Below are positions 16,331 to 24,516 of a stretch of 64,000 nucleotides of DNA, one piece after another (position 1 is the stretch's first letter; each line of letters opens with the position of its first letter). The position numbers and the translations under genes are program-made. Source of the DNA: an uncultured Clostridia bacterium (GTDB lineage: Bacteria > Bacillota > Clostridia > Christensenellales > Borkfalkiaceae); NCBI GenBank assembly GCA_949282385.1, contig CASDOP010000002.1, positions 1 to 64,000 of the forward strand. The letters are read 5' to 3'. Under the pieces are notes generated by a model. It ran no database searches, had not been told where the DNA came from, and saw only the letters and a program-made list of their open reading frames with translations.

Positions 16331-16930
16331 AATTTTAAGTCCTATTCCGACGAGGATTAATCCGCCGAATACTCTCGCGAGCGAAGTTTTGCGCTGAAAC
16401 AACTTGCCCACTCTCGTTCCGAGGAATGTACCCACAACGGACAAAATAAATGTGGTTACGCCTATTATAGCGGTATAGCCCCAGACGGTAACTTCTGTAA
16501 CGCCGTCGGCATACATTGCTATCATGCCTATGCCCACAGCGAGCGCGTCTATGCTTGTAGCAACGCCCTGAACGGTAACTTCGAGCATGGAAAACCGTTT
16601 ATCCGAAAGTTGCTCTTCGGGATGACGCATTTCTTTTACGGCATCGAATATCATTTTGCCTCCTACAAATGCGAGAAGCAAAAATGCTACCCAATGGTCA
16701 AACATATCGATAAAACTCGTATTTATTACTTTGGAAAGACCGAATGCCACAAAGAAACCGATAAGCGGCATTACCATCTGGAATATGCCGAATGTTCCCG
16801 CAATGACGCTGCCCTTCCGCTTATTGAGGTCAGTATAACACATTCCGTCGCAAATCGACACAGCGAATGCATCCATCGAAAGCGAAACACCGATAAGAAA
16901 AATTGATAAAATAAGTTCCCAGGTCCACAT
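16310..16930 (-). CDS. mntP: Manganese efflux pump MntP
   Basis: 206 residues, six membrane helices. The family's repeated acidic motifs are visible: SLSMDAFAVSICDG in helix 1 and ATSIDALAVGIGM in helix 4. Exports Mn(II). The upstream region (16931-17002) shows no recognisable yybP-ykoY manganese riboswitch, and the ribosome binding site is weak. The 3' end overlaps the convergent MurG-like gene. Confidence 0.92.
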   Translation of the reverse strand: MWTWELILSIFLIGVSLSMDAFAVSICDGMCYTDLNKRKGSVIAGTFGIFQMVMPLIGFFVAFGLSKVINTSFIDMFDHWVAFLLLAFVGGKMIFDAVKEMRHPEEQLSDKRFSMLEVTVQGVATSIDALAVGIGMIAMYADGVTEVTVWGYTAIIGVTTFILSVVGTFLGTRVGKLFQRKTSLARVFGGLILVGIGLKILIEGLL

Positions 16931-17002
16931 ACTCTCTGTTGCTGCCGTAAATATTTATTAATCTGCACGGCAATCGCCGACAGAAAAATATTTAAATAAG
17001 TT

Positions 17003-17030
17003 AAAGTCCGTCTTAAAAGGCGGACTTTTT
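17003..17030 (-). terminator. Terminator after tRNA-Pro
   Basis: AAAGTCCG and CGGACTTT stem extended by inner CTT/AAG pairs, directly after the tRNA 3' end on the minus strand. Confidence 0.7.
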
Positions 17031-17031
17031 A

Positions 17032-17108
17032 TGGTTGAGGTGACGGGACTTGAACCCACGACCTTCTGGTCCCTAACCAGACGCGCTACCAAACTGCGCT
17101 ACACCTCA
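17032..17108 (-). tRNA. tRNA-Pro (anticodon AGG)
   Basis: 77 nt with encoded CCA (17032-17034). Acceptor TGAGGTG pairs with CACCTCA; D-arm GCGC...GCGC; anticodon stem TCTGG/CCAGA with loop TTAGGGA, giving U33, anticodon AGG and G37; T arm GTGGG-TTCAAGT-CCCGT. The A at position 34 is unusual for a bacterial proline tRNA, where UGG, GGG or CGG is the rule. Inosine modification of A34 by TadA would allow it to read CCU, CCC and CCA. Confidence 0.93.
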
Positions 17109-17130
17109 ATATTTCGATTTGACTTTAATT

Positions 17131-17159
17131 ATTATACTTAAAAATATTTGAAATGCCAA
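17131..17159 (-). promoter_or_regulatory. Promoter of tRNA-Pro
   Basis: Minus-strand TTGGCA (17154-17159) and TATAAT (17131-17136), 17-base spacer. Confidence 0.7.
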
Positions 17160-17245
17160 CTGATTTTGCATACAATTTTTAAAAAATTTAATATTTTTTT
17201 TGTAATAACTATAAACCTGTTTTTACTACAAAAATTATAACGCTG

Positions 17246-17290
17246 AAAACAGTCCGACGGGCTGTTTTGTCGGCGGTAGTTTCCGCCGAC
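17246..17290. repeat. Two adjacent small hairpins between tRNA genes
   Basis: AAACAG-type arms around 17247-17266 form one hairpin, and GTCGGCGG/CCGCCGAC (about 17268-17289) form a second. No reading frame or promoter was recognised for them. They may be extra terminator elements between the tRNA-Gly and tRNA-Pro units. Confidence 0.35.
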
Positions 17291-17326
17291 TTACCTCCCC
17301 TCGACTACCGCAACGCTTTGAATTTC

Positions 17327-17362
17327 AAAAAAAGCAGCACCCCGAAATGGCGCTGCTTTTTT
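17327..17362 (-). terminator. Terminator after tRNA-Gly
   Basis: Arms AAAAAAAGCAGC and GCTGCTTTTTTT form a long stem immediately after the tRNA 3' end. Confidence 0.75.
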
Positions 17363-17437
17363 TGGAGCAGGCGACGGGAGTCGAACCCGCCGAAATCAGC
17401 TTGGGAAGCTGACGCCATACCGATAGGCGACGCCTGC
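17363..17437 (-). tRNA. tRNA-Gly (anticodon CCC)
   Basis: 75 nt with encoded CCA. Acceptor GCAGGCG pairs with CGCCTGC; D stem GCC/GGC; anticodon stem TCAGC/GCTGA with loop TTCCCAA, anticodon CCC; T arm GCGGG-TTCGACT-CCCGT. Confidence 0.95.
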
Positions 17438-17537
17438 ATTGATTTGTAATTAATATAGCACATCGGGGGCAAAAAGAAAAGTCTATTTTGCGTATAAATA
17501 AAAAAATATTGTCAATAAATATTTTAAGGAGTACGAT

Positions 17538-18776
17538 ATGAACCCTTTCAAAGAAAAATGCAGAAGTCTTGAAAAAAATTTTTTACCAATAAAAAAACTT
17601 TATCCTAAGAGTTATAACAAAAATACTACTTCGCCCTACACAAAGACACGCGTCATACTTATGAACGGCACGGAGTTTGAAAGCGCATGGTTTATGCATC
17701 AGTTTGCGCGCCATTGCTCAATGCCCGAAATTCTTGAAGCCCTGGCAATCGTCAGACGTCAGGAACAGCAACAGCAAAAACGCATAAGCTGCCTGAAGCC
17801 TATTAACGAAAGCATTCTTGAAACAACTATCGGGTACGAACAGCTCGCAGTTGACCTAACCGCCGCCCTTGCACGCAACGAAAAGGATGAAAACAATATA
17901 AAAGCACTTAATTTTGCCCTTTTGGAAGATTTTGACCACCTTTACAGATATGCCAATCTTTTAAAAATGGACAAGGGCATTGAAGCTGACACTCTTGTAG
18001 GCAAAATGACTGAAATTATGCCGGGACGCCCTACTATGGCAGAACATCGCTTCCCTTCGGACGATTTAAAGCCGCATATGGACGGACCGTCTTCCAATTT
18101 ATACTCCAAATTAGTTGCCTCCACCATTACCGCCGCCGAGCAACAGACAATGAACTACTACATGAACATTGCTCAGTGGTATAAAAATGACTTAGGCAGA
18201 AAACTTTATGCCGAAATTGCCATGATAGAAGAAGCGCACGTAACGCAGTACGAAAGCCTCAAAGACCCCTCAATGTCATGGCTGGAACAATGGGTAATGC
18301 ACGAATACTGCGAATGTTGGTTATATTACTCCGCTTATGAAGACGAAAGCGACGATGCCATTAAAAAAATATGGAACGAACACTTCAAAATGGAAATATG
18401 CCACCTCAAGACTGCAGCCTCTCTCCTTAAAAAATATGAAAACAAATCTTACGACTGCGTTGTCGGCGACGGCGAATTTCCCAAACTTTTAAAACTGGGA
18501 AGCAACAAAGATTACGTACGCCGCGTATTGGGAAGCACAATAACCCTCACCGCAGACGGAACGGATTACAAAGATATTGCCCGCATACCGTCCGACCACA
18601 GATTTTTCGATTACCAGAAATTTATGTGCGATACCGATAAAAACGCTTCGCACCTTGTAATTGACAAGGCGATAAAAAAGTTTGGTTCGGATTATCGCTA
18701 TCAGGAAAGCGAACATCCCGTAAGGCAGCTTCGCAGCCGCACGCAGGATAACACGGAAATTGCTCGCACAAAATAG
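17538..18776 (+). CDS. Ferritin-like helical protein, unknown function
   Basis: 412 residues. No named family recognised. The central part (about 95-300) is helical with three acidic/His motifs typical of ferritin-like carboxylate sites: E101 with E130...H134, E201 with E231xxH234, and E257/E259 with E286xxH289. Two such helical pairs per bundle would make more than one possible di-metal site. The C-terminal 100 residues are not ferritin-like and contain a short beta-rich segment. No signal peptide or membrane helix. AAGGAG lies ahead of the ATG. It stands alone between a tRNA gene and a strong terminator. A role in metal storage or oxidative chemistry is inference only. Confidence 0.65.
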   Translation: MNPFKEKCRSLEKNFLPIKKLYPKSYNKNTTSPYTKTRVILMNGTEFESAWFMHQFARHCSMPEILEALAIVRRQEQQQQKRISCLKPINESILETTIGYEQLAVDLTAALARNEKDENNIKALNFALLEDFDHLYRYANLLKMDKGIEADTLVGKMTEIMPGRPTMAEHRFPSDDLKPHMDGPSSNLYSKLVASTITAAEQQTMNYYMNIAQWYKNDLGRKLYAEIAMIEEAHVTQYESLKDPSMSWLEQWVMHEYCECWLYYSAYEDESDDAIKKIWNEHFKMEICHLKTAASLLKKYENKSYDCVVGDGEFPKLLKLGSNKDYVRRVLGSTITLTADGTDYKDIARIPSDHRFFDYQKFMCDTDKNASHLVIDKAIKKFGSDYRYQESEHPVRQLRSRTQDNTEIARTK

Positions 18777-18777
18777 C

Positions 18778-18809
18778 AAAAAGCAGACAATTTATTTGTC
18801 TGCTTTTTT
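18778..18809. terminator. Bidirectional terminator between convergent genes
   Basis: A 13-bp stem (18778-18790 with 18795-18807), loop TTTA, with A-run before and T-run after. Confidence 0.85.
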
Positions 18810-19355
18810 ATTAAGCTGTTTTTCAGCCTTTTTATTTTCTTTTATAAATTTTTTTAACTGAACAAACATATAATCTTCGCCTTTTTCGGCAAGCATGGTC
18901 AAGAAGTATTCAAGGTCGCGGCAGGTCTCTCGGTTCATGCCCTGCTTATGCGTTCTCGTATTGAAATACTGCAGAGGCGACGACGTCGTATAACTTTCTT
19001 TGAGATAAATTTTGCTTGCCGCAATGCGATCACACACCATTTCACCGAAATAGACCGCAGGCATTTTTACGAATACGAAGTCGTTGTTTGCTCCGCTGTC
19101 CACCCAATATTCGAAATGATGCTTATTCCTGCCCTTATGGTGCAGCCATGCGGCTGAATAGCCGAAAAGCTCCCTTTCCTTTGCCTGCGGACTTCTGTTT
19201 CCCTGATAATACCTAGCGCCCGGAATAAATTCGGAAGGCAGGTATTTCGATAAATCGTGCAGCAGCCCCCGCCATATCAGTCCCGCTTTGAAACAGTGAA
19301 GCATGACTTTATGTCTGTGCCTTGTTATAGTTATAAAATGCCTGAAAATTTTCAT
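18792..19355 (-). CDS. DUF5662 family protein
   Basis: 187 residues. Histidine-rich N terminus (HFITITRHRHKVMLHC) and an LLHDLSKY motif resembling HD-type metal sites, followed by WLHHKGRNKHHFEYW. This pattern matches the DUF5662 family of Firmicutes, whose function is not established. The basic C terminus (KKADK) overlaps the downstream terminator. Its start overlaps the stop of the MBL gene by 4 bp, so the two are co-translated. Confidence 0.8.
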   Translation of the reverse strand: MKIFRHFITITRHRHKVMLHCFKAGLIWRGLLHDLSKYLPSEFIPGARYYQGNRSPQAKERELFGYSAAWLHHKGRNKHHFEYWVDSGANNDFVFVKMPAVYFGEMVCDRIAASKIYLKESYTTSSPLQYFNTRTHKQGMNRETCRDLEYFLTMLAEKGEDYMFVQLKKFIKENKKAEKQLNKKADK

Positions 19356-20191
19356 CGGATTTGTATTTCCATGCCGTCGTAAGCAGCCACAACGCCGTAT
19401 TCTTTTTCTATCTTTGCGAGGTTTTCCGCCGAAGGATGACAGTTGTGCGAAAAATGAGTTATAACGCTTATAGTTTTATCTCCCGATATGCCTGCAGCCG
19501 TCAGCCTTTCGCGCACATTCTCAACGTCGGCAATGCCCATATGTCGCGCCGTTAAATTGCCGCAAGAACTTCCGAAAGTGCAATCGTACGCAATGACGTC
19601 GGCGCGGGCGCAACATTTTTTGAGGTAAGAGATTGCCTCGTCCGTTACATTGCCCGTATCGTAGAGATGAAGATAGCCTTTACCGCCCTTTTCTATATAA
19701 AACAGCAGAGCGTCTTCCTTAAGGGAATGTTGCGCAGGTATAACCGACACGCTGTATTCGCCCGCTTCGAACTGCGAAAAGGGTTTTACGGTATTAATTC
19801 TGACATGCGGGGCAACAACTTCTTTCATCTCGCGCGCAGTACATTCTGCAAATACTTTTGCGACCTCGTTGTTGCCGTAAATATTGAGCAAATCTTCGTC
19901 CAGAGAGGCATATTTATACCCGCGAAGAATAAAATCGTGGGCATAAAAATGGTCCATATGAGAATGTGTAACGAGGATGTGCTTGAGCGCAGACAGATTT
20001 ACGCCGAAACGCACGGCATGATAGTATGCCTCAGGCGGGAAATCTATTGAAAGGTCGCCGTCGATAATGACCTGCGAACGAGTGCGCATCATGGCTGTCC
20101 CGCCTTTGCGGGCTTGTCTGCAGAAATCGCAGTTGCAGAACATTGCAGGCACGCCCTCCGCCGCACCCGTACCGAGAAAAGAAATTTTCAT
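19352..20191 (-). CDS. PhnP-like MBL-fold metallohydrolase
   Basis: 279 residues. The N terminus FLGTGAAEGVPAMFCNCDFCRQAR has the Cys cluster typical of PhnP-like proteins, a group of cyclic phosphodiesterases that carry an extra structural zinc. The MBL motif THSHMDHFYAHD follows near residue 73, and later metal ligands HLYDTGN and ITHFSHNCHP are visible. Substrate unknown. The ATG at 20191 is chosen because a terminator hairpin (20206-20228) separates it from dtd, leaving an earlier in-frame start inside that hairpin. Confidence 0.87.
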   Translation of the reverse strand: MKISFLGTGAAEGVPAMFCNCDFCRQARKGGTAMMRTRSQVIIDGDLSIDFPPEAYYHAVRFGVNLSALKHILVTHSHMDHFYAHDFILRGYKYASLDEDLLNIYGNNEVAKVFAECTAREMKEVVAPHVRINTVKPFSQFEAGEYSVSVIPAQHSLKEDALLFYIEKGGKGYLHLYDTGNVTDEAISYLKKCCARADVIAYDCTFGSSCGNLTARHMGIADVENVRERLTAAGISGDKTISVITHFSHNCHPSAENLAKIEKEYGVVAAYDGMEIQIR

Positions 20192-20205
20192 AAATACAGT
20201 AATAA

Positions 20206-20228
20206 GCAGGGCGAAAAATTCGCCCTGC
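20206..20228 (-). terminator. Terminator after dtd
   Basis: A perfect 10-bp stem GCAGGGCGAA with its complement and AAA loop; the stem begins 2 bp past the dtd stop. Confidence 0.7.
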
Positions 20229-20230
20229 AA

Positions 20231-20668
20231 TCAGATTTCATAAATTATTGTAACAGGTCCGTCATTGAACTGCTCTATTTTCATGTCGGCGCCGAACACT
20301 CCCTTTTTTACGGTAATGCCGAGCGCGGACAGTTTTTCTCCGCACAGTTCGTACAACTTTTTTGCCCTGTCAGGCTGTTCTGCGAGAGTAAAACTCGGTC
20401 TGTTTCCGTGCGAACAGTCGCCATAAAGGGTGAACTGCGAAATAAGCATAACTTCCCCGCCGACGTCTTTTACGGAAAGGTTCATCTTGCCGTTTTCGTC
20501 CTCGAATATGCGGAGACGGGAAATTTTGCCCGCCATCTGCTCGCATGCGTTTTCGCAATCGCCGACTTTTACGCCGAGATAGACGGCAAGTCCGAAAGGT
20601 ATTTCGGACACCGTCTGACCGTCAACAGAGAGGCGGACAGAGCGCACCCTCTGAATTACAGCTTTCAC
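20231..20668 (-). CDS. dtd: D-aminoacyl-tRNA deacylase
   Basis: 145 residues. Recycles D-aminoacyl-tRNA and glycyl-tRNA-Ala. Family motifs SQFTLYGD and the near-C-terminal NDGPVT (the cross-subunit Gly-Pro) are present. The GTG at 20668 gives the normal N terminus (KAVIQRVRSVRLSVDG) and family length; a longer upstream frame runs inside efp and is not protein-like. It begins five bases after the efp stop with only a weak ribosome binding site, suggesting translational coupling. Confidence 0.92.
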   Translation of the reverse strand: MKAVIQRVRSVRLSVDGQTVSEIPFGLAVYLGVKVGDCENACEQMAGKISRLRIFEDENGKMNLSVKDVGGEVMLISQFTLYGDCSHGNRPSFTLAEQPDRAKKLYELCGEKLSALGITVKKGVFGADMKIEQFNDGPVTIIYEI

Positions 20669-20673
20669 TTTTA

Positions 20674-21249
20674 TTACTTGCCGACTCTCGACATGTACTC
20701 GCCGCTGCGGGTATCGATGCGGATAACTTCGCCTTCTTCTATGAACATGGGAACCTGAATGGTTGCGCCAGTTTCTACAACTGCGTTCTTCATTGCGTTG
20801 GTTGCCGTGTTGCCCTTTACGCCGGGTTCGCACTCAACTATCTTGAGCTCGACAAAGTTTTCGGGTTCAACCGAGAACGCGCTGCCGTGAAGGAATTTGA
20901 TGGTAACCATATCGTTCTCTTTGATGTACTTGAGTGCATCTTCTACCTGATCGAGATTGAGAGTTATCATTTCAAAGGTATCGGGATCCATGAAATAATA
21001 GAACTCGCCGTCGGTATAAGAATAGGTCATCTTTCTCGTTTCCACCTGAGCCGTTTCGAGCTTTGCGGTGGGGTTGAAGGTTATATCCGAAAGAACCTGT
21101 CCCGTAACAACATTTTTGATGGTAGCGCGAACGAACGCCGCTCCTTTGCCGGGCTTGACGTGCTGGAAATCGGTTACCGTGTAAACGCCCTTTCCGTTAT
21201 ATTCAAACGTAACGCCCTTTCTGATATCGCCTGCTAAAATCGATGCCAT
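20674..21249 (-). CDS. efp: Elongation factor P
   Basis: 191 residues, three beta-barrel domains. Relieves ribosome stalling on polyproline stretches. The tip loop [10 protein letters not shown] carries the lysine (about K35) that is modified in some bacteria; the modification system is not in this window. AGGAG lies 8-10 bases before the ATG. Sits between the M24 peptidase and dtd on the same strand, an order common in Firmicutes. Confidence 0.96.
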   Translation of the reverse strand: MASILAGDIRKGVTFEYNGKGVYTVTDFQHVKPGKGAAFVRATIKNVVTGQVLSDITFNPTAKLETAQVETRKMTYSYTDGEFYYFMDPDTFEMITLNLDQVEDALKYIKENDMVTIKFLHGSAFSVEPENFVELKIVECEPGVKGNTATNAMKNAVVETGATIQVPMFIEEGEVIRIDTRSGEYMSRVGK

Positions 21250-21289
21250 ATTATATATTCTCCTGTTAAATTATTGCCTGAAAATTTAT

Positions 21290-22342
21290 TTATAAAACGA
21301 TGAGGTTCTTGTCGCTGTCGGTGAGGCTTATAACCTTTCCCTGCTGCAAAGTAACCGTATCTTCTATTCTGATGCCGAATTCACCCTCGAAGTATACTCC
21401 CGGTTCGTCCGAGAAAACCATTCCGTCCGAAAACGGCTTATCGTCGCTGTTGGGCGAAAGGTTGGGGTATTCGTGTATGTTTATGCCTATTCCGTGTCCC
21501 AGAGAATGGGTGAAATATTTGTCAAGCCCGTACTTTTTAAGGCAATCGCGCGCTATTGCGTCGCCTTCTTTGCCCGTCATGCCCGCCTTAAACTTTTCCT
21601 TGACAAGCATGTGAGCTTCAAGCACGTGCGAATAAGCCTTTTTGAATTCTTCGTGTTTTTTGTCGTCTCCGAAGAGGAACGTTCTGGTACAGTCAGAGCA
21701 ATATCCGCCTATCTTGCAACCGAAGTCGATTAATATTATGTCGCCGAAGCGAAGTTTCGTACCGTCTGTTTCGTGATGAGGCACGCTGGCGTTTGCGCCG
21801 AATGCACAGATGGTAGAAAAACTCGTCCCCGAAGCGCCGTGTTGGCGCATGAGATATTCCAAGAGAGCTGCGACTTCGTTTTCGCTCATTCCTTCCTTAA
21901 TTTGAGGAACAAGCTCGTTGAACGCCTTGTCCGTAGCGACGCACGCAGCCTTGATATTGGCAAGTTCATCCGCGCTTTTAACAGCCATGCTGTCCTTGAA
22001 CGCCGCCATGCTGTCGACAAGTTCAAAGCCGTTTGCGCTTAAGGAAAGATATTCGTTGGCGGAAATTCTGTCCATGGGAACGCCGATTGTCTTATAATCT
22101 TTCAAAAGCTCGGCAAGCTTTACGCCCCTGGGATATTCGAGAACTTCGTATCCTTTTGCCGTATTCTTGCGGGCAGCTTCCAAATAGCGGCTGTCCGTAT
22201 AAAACTTTGCGCTTTTGCCGTCGGCAATTACCACTCCGAACGAGCTTTCAAAGCCTGTGAGGTAAAATCTTAAATCGTCCTGCGTTGTTACGAGAGCATC
22301 CGCTCCCACCGCAGAAAAAATCTTTTCTGAACGTAAATTCAT
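21290..22342 (-). CDS. Xaa-Pro peptidase, M24 family
   Basis: 350 residues. Creatinase-type N-terminal domain (1-125) and pita-bread catalytic domain. Metal ligands are visible in order: IDFGCKIGGYCSDCTRT (two Asp), THSLGHGIGINIHE (His), SDEPGVYFEG (Glu), RIEDTV (Glu). Cleaves X-Pro dipeptides or N-terminal X-Pro bonds. No ribosome binding site; a TTGACA-17-TAGAAT promoter ends seven bases before the ATG, predicting a leaderless mRNA. Confidence 0.93.
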   Translation of the reverse strand: MNLRSEKIFSAVGADALVTTQDDLRFYLTGFESSFGVVIADGKSAKFYTDSRYLEAARKNTAKGYEVLEYPRGVKLAELLKDYKTIGVPMDRISANEYLSLSANGFELVDSMAAFKDSMAVKSADELANIKAACVATDKAFNELVPQIKEGMSENEVAALLEYLMRQHGASGTSFSTICAFGANASVPHHETDGTKLRFGDIILIDFGCKIGGYCSDCTRTFLFGDDKKHEEFKKAYSHVLEAHMLVKEKFKAGMTGKEGDAIARDCLKKYGLDKYFTHSLGHGIGINIHEYPNLSPNSDDKPFSDGMVFSDEPGVYFEGEFGIRIEDTVTLQQGKVISLTDSDKNLIVL

Positions 22343-22349
22343 ATACTAC

Positions 22350-22378
22350 ATTCTACCAAAATTATGTTTATCTGTCAA
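22350..22378 (-). promoter_or_regulatory. Leaderless-type promoter of the M24 peptidase operon
   Basis: Minus-strand TTGACA (22373-22378) and TAGAAT (22350-22355), 17-base spacer; the -35 lies within the end of the upstream gene's coding region. Confidence 0.65.
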
Positions 22379-23222
22379 CAGTATTAAAATAAATGTCTTT
22401 CATGGCGCGGGCGTCCTCTGCCTGGGTGCCGTCCGATTCGCTGACGATGTAAGGTTCGAGTTTAAGCTCGTGCAGAGCCAGGGAAAGCGGTTCAAACTCA
22501 GGACCGTACACGGTATCAGCAAAAGTTAAGTGTTTAACCTCGCCCTTTCCTCCGTACATAATCTTTGAAAAATGAACGTGAAAGTTTTTAACTCTTTCGT
22601 AACCAAGCTCCGAAATCATGTATTCGAGCCTTGTCTTATAATCTTCGACCGTCTTTAAACTTCCCTGCTCCCTCGCGTTGAGATGTCCGAAGTCTATCGC
22701 AGGGAGAAAGATTTTATCTATCTTGCAGAATTCTACAACTTCTTCCAAAGTGCCTATCTGCGCGACTTTGCCCATTGTTTCGGGGCAATATATGAGGTCG
22801 TCAAGCCCTCTTTCGTAAATTTCGTCGCGGAGGATTTTAAGCCTGTCCGACGTTCTCGAAACGGCTTCCTCCCTTGTTGCTTTGCCCTGCGCTGCGGGGT
22901 GGAAAACAAGTCTTTTTCCGCCGAAATGCTTTAAATACACCGCACTTTTTATGACGTAGCCGTAAGATTTAGCCGCCGCTTCATCGTCGGGATTTGCAAA
23001 ATTTATGAAATAGGGCGCATGAACGCTTATTTCCTTATCTGCGGCGGCAAACGCGCCGCCTATTTCCATTGCTTTATCCGCGGAAAGAGTTATGCCCCTG
23101 CCAAAAGAATACTCAAAACAATCCAGCCCGAATTTATCAAGGTATTCAGGTGCCTGAACGGTGTGTTTGTATCCCATCGCGTAAAAACTTGCGCTGTTTC
23201 CGCTAGGTCCGAATTTAATCAT
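22368..23222 (-). CDS. Endonuclease IV-like AP endonuclease
   Basis: 284 residues, TIM-barrel AP_endonuc_2 fold. Probable Nfo-type AP endonuclease of base excision repair. Metal-ligand segments seen in order: ISVHAPYFINFAN, LVFHPAAQG, IYCPETMGK, AIDFGHLNA, KNFHVHFSK and YIVSESDG. Several differ from the E. coli-type consensus (for example CPETMGK and ESDG), so it is a divergent member. It starts one base after the ribF stop and probably rides on the nusA operon transcript. Confidence 0.85.
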   Translation of the reverse strand: MIKFGPSGNSASFYAMGYKHTVQAPEYLDKFGLDCFEYSFGRGITLSADKAMEIGGAFAAADKEISVHAPYFINFANPDDEAAAKSYGYVIKSAVYLKHFGGKRLVFHPAAQGKATREEAVSRTSDRLKILRDEIYERGLDDLIYCPETMGKVAQIGTLEEVVEFCKIDKIFLPAIDFGHLNAREQGSLKTVEDYKTRLEYMISELGYERVKNFHVHFSKIMYGGKGEVKHLTFADTVYGPEFEPLSLALHELKLEPYIVSESDGTQAEDARAMKDIYFNTVDR

Positions 23223-23223
23223 T

Positions 23224-24516
23224 TTATTCCGTAACTTTATTTTCTTCCTGCTCTACGACGGTTTCAACGACGCTTGTCGTATCGTCTTCCGCCGCCGCGC
23301 ATTCGCTTACGCACGAAGCGTTTGTTTCGCCTTCTTCGCCGTTTTCCGAAATCTGTTCAGCCGACTGCTCTTCAACAACCTCTTCAGTCTGTTCGGTTGC
23401 AGGCTGTACCTGTTCCTCGGTTATTGTGCCGCTTTCGGCTTCCTGCGCCTGTACATCGGTTTCCGAAACCTCTGCCTGAACTACATCTTCGGACTTAACT
23501 TCTTCCGAAACTTTTTCGGTATCGTCGGCTTTTGCATCGTCGACTGGCTCATCGGCGCAATTTTCGCACTCTTCCTCGGGCAAGAGATAAGCCTGACCGT
23601 AACGGGCTGCAAATTCTTCGTCCGAGAGGTCAAGCGCTGCTTTATCTTCCGAAAGCTGAGCAGCAAGCTCGTCGGGGCTTGTAAATTTCTTTATGCCGCG
23701 CATAAAGCAAATGAAGCAAACTCTTATTTCCTTGCCGTACAAGTCGCCCGAAAAATCTTTGATATGCGCCTCGAGCACTTCTCTTTTATCTTCAAAAGTA
23801 GGGCAGGTTCCGTAGTTTGCTATGGCGGAATACTGCTGATCGTCTATGGTAACGAGTACTTTATAAACACCCTTTCTTACGGGATACTTCCATTCGGGGT
23901 AAACTATATTGACCGTAGGAAAACCGAGTATCTGCGTTCCCCTGTGAGCGCCCTCGACCACCTGTCCGTCGAGATAGAAAGGCTCGCCGAGAAGGGCGTT
24001 GGCGCGCGTAACGTCGCCGCTGTCAAGGCAGCTTTTAACGAGTGTGGTAGAAATTTTTTCGCCATCGTAAAGGACATCTTTCAAGGGCATGTACCACACG
24101 CCGTTTTCCTCGTCCTCGGCAAAATTTTTGAGCGTGGATGACTTACCCTTCGCGCCCTTGCCGAAGCGGAAATCTTTGCCGCTCATATAGGCTTTTACGT
24201 TGATTTTATCTTCGATTGCGGCAAGAAAATCGAGGGGCGCAATATCTTTGAATTCAGGCGTAAAGTCTATTGCGAGAACAAACTTAACATTGTATTTTTC
24301 AAGCATTTTAACGCGCTCTTCAAAAGAATACAAGGTTTTGCCGCCCTTGCCGTCCCTGAACATCATTACGCCGAGGTCGAGACCGTTAATCTTGGCTTGC
24401 AACTTAGCTTTTTTGAAAAGTTCCCTATGCCCTTGGTGAATGGCATCGAAACAACCGAGCACTATGAGCGAAGGGAAAGCGTATTCGTCTTTGCCGAATT
24501 CAATGATTTCTAACAT
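23224..24516 (-). CDS. ribF: Bifunctional riboflavin kinase / FAD synthetase with acidic tail
   Basis: 430 residues. The N-terminal FAD synthetase domain has LGCFDAIHQGHRELF; the flavokinase domain has GFPTVNIVYPEW and ANYGTCPTFE. The two domains end near residue 315, the normal length of RibF. The last ~115 residues are an extra low-complexity tail rich in Glu, Val, Thr and Gln with no predicted fold; I know of no such extension as a family feature. The start overlaps truB by 7 bp. Confidence 0.93.
   Translation of the reverse strand: MLEIIEFGKDEYAFPSLIVLGCFDAIHQGHRELFKKAKLQAKINGLDLGVMMFRDGKGGKTLYSFEERVKMLEKYNVKFVLAIDFTPEFKDIAPLDFLAAIEDKINVKAYMSGKDFRFGKGAKGKSSTLKNFAEDEENGVWYMPLKDVLYDGEKISTTLVKSCLDSGDVTRANALLGEPFYLDGQVVEGAHRGTQILGFPTVNIVYPEWKYPVRKGVYKVLVTIDDQQYSAIANYGTCPTFEDKREVLEAHIKDFSGDLYGKEIRVCFICFMRGIKKFTSPDELAAQLSEDKAALDLSDEEFAARYGQAYLLPEEECENCADEPVDDAKADDTEKVSEEVKSEDVVQAEVSETDVQAQEAESGTITEEQVQPATEQTEEVVEEQSAEQISENGEEGETNASCVSECAAAEDDTTSVVETVVEQEENKVTE

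Noticed and set aside
16931..17002. yybP-ykoY manganese riboswitch ahead of mntP
   Set aside because: The expected conserved purine-rich segments are absent and the leader is too short.
20669..20833. N-terminal extension of dtd
   Set aside because: Arg/His-rich sequence produced by reading efp in the wrong frame; the family start is the GTG at 20668.
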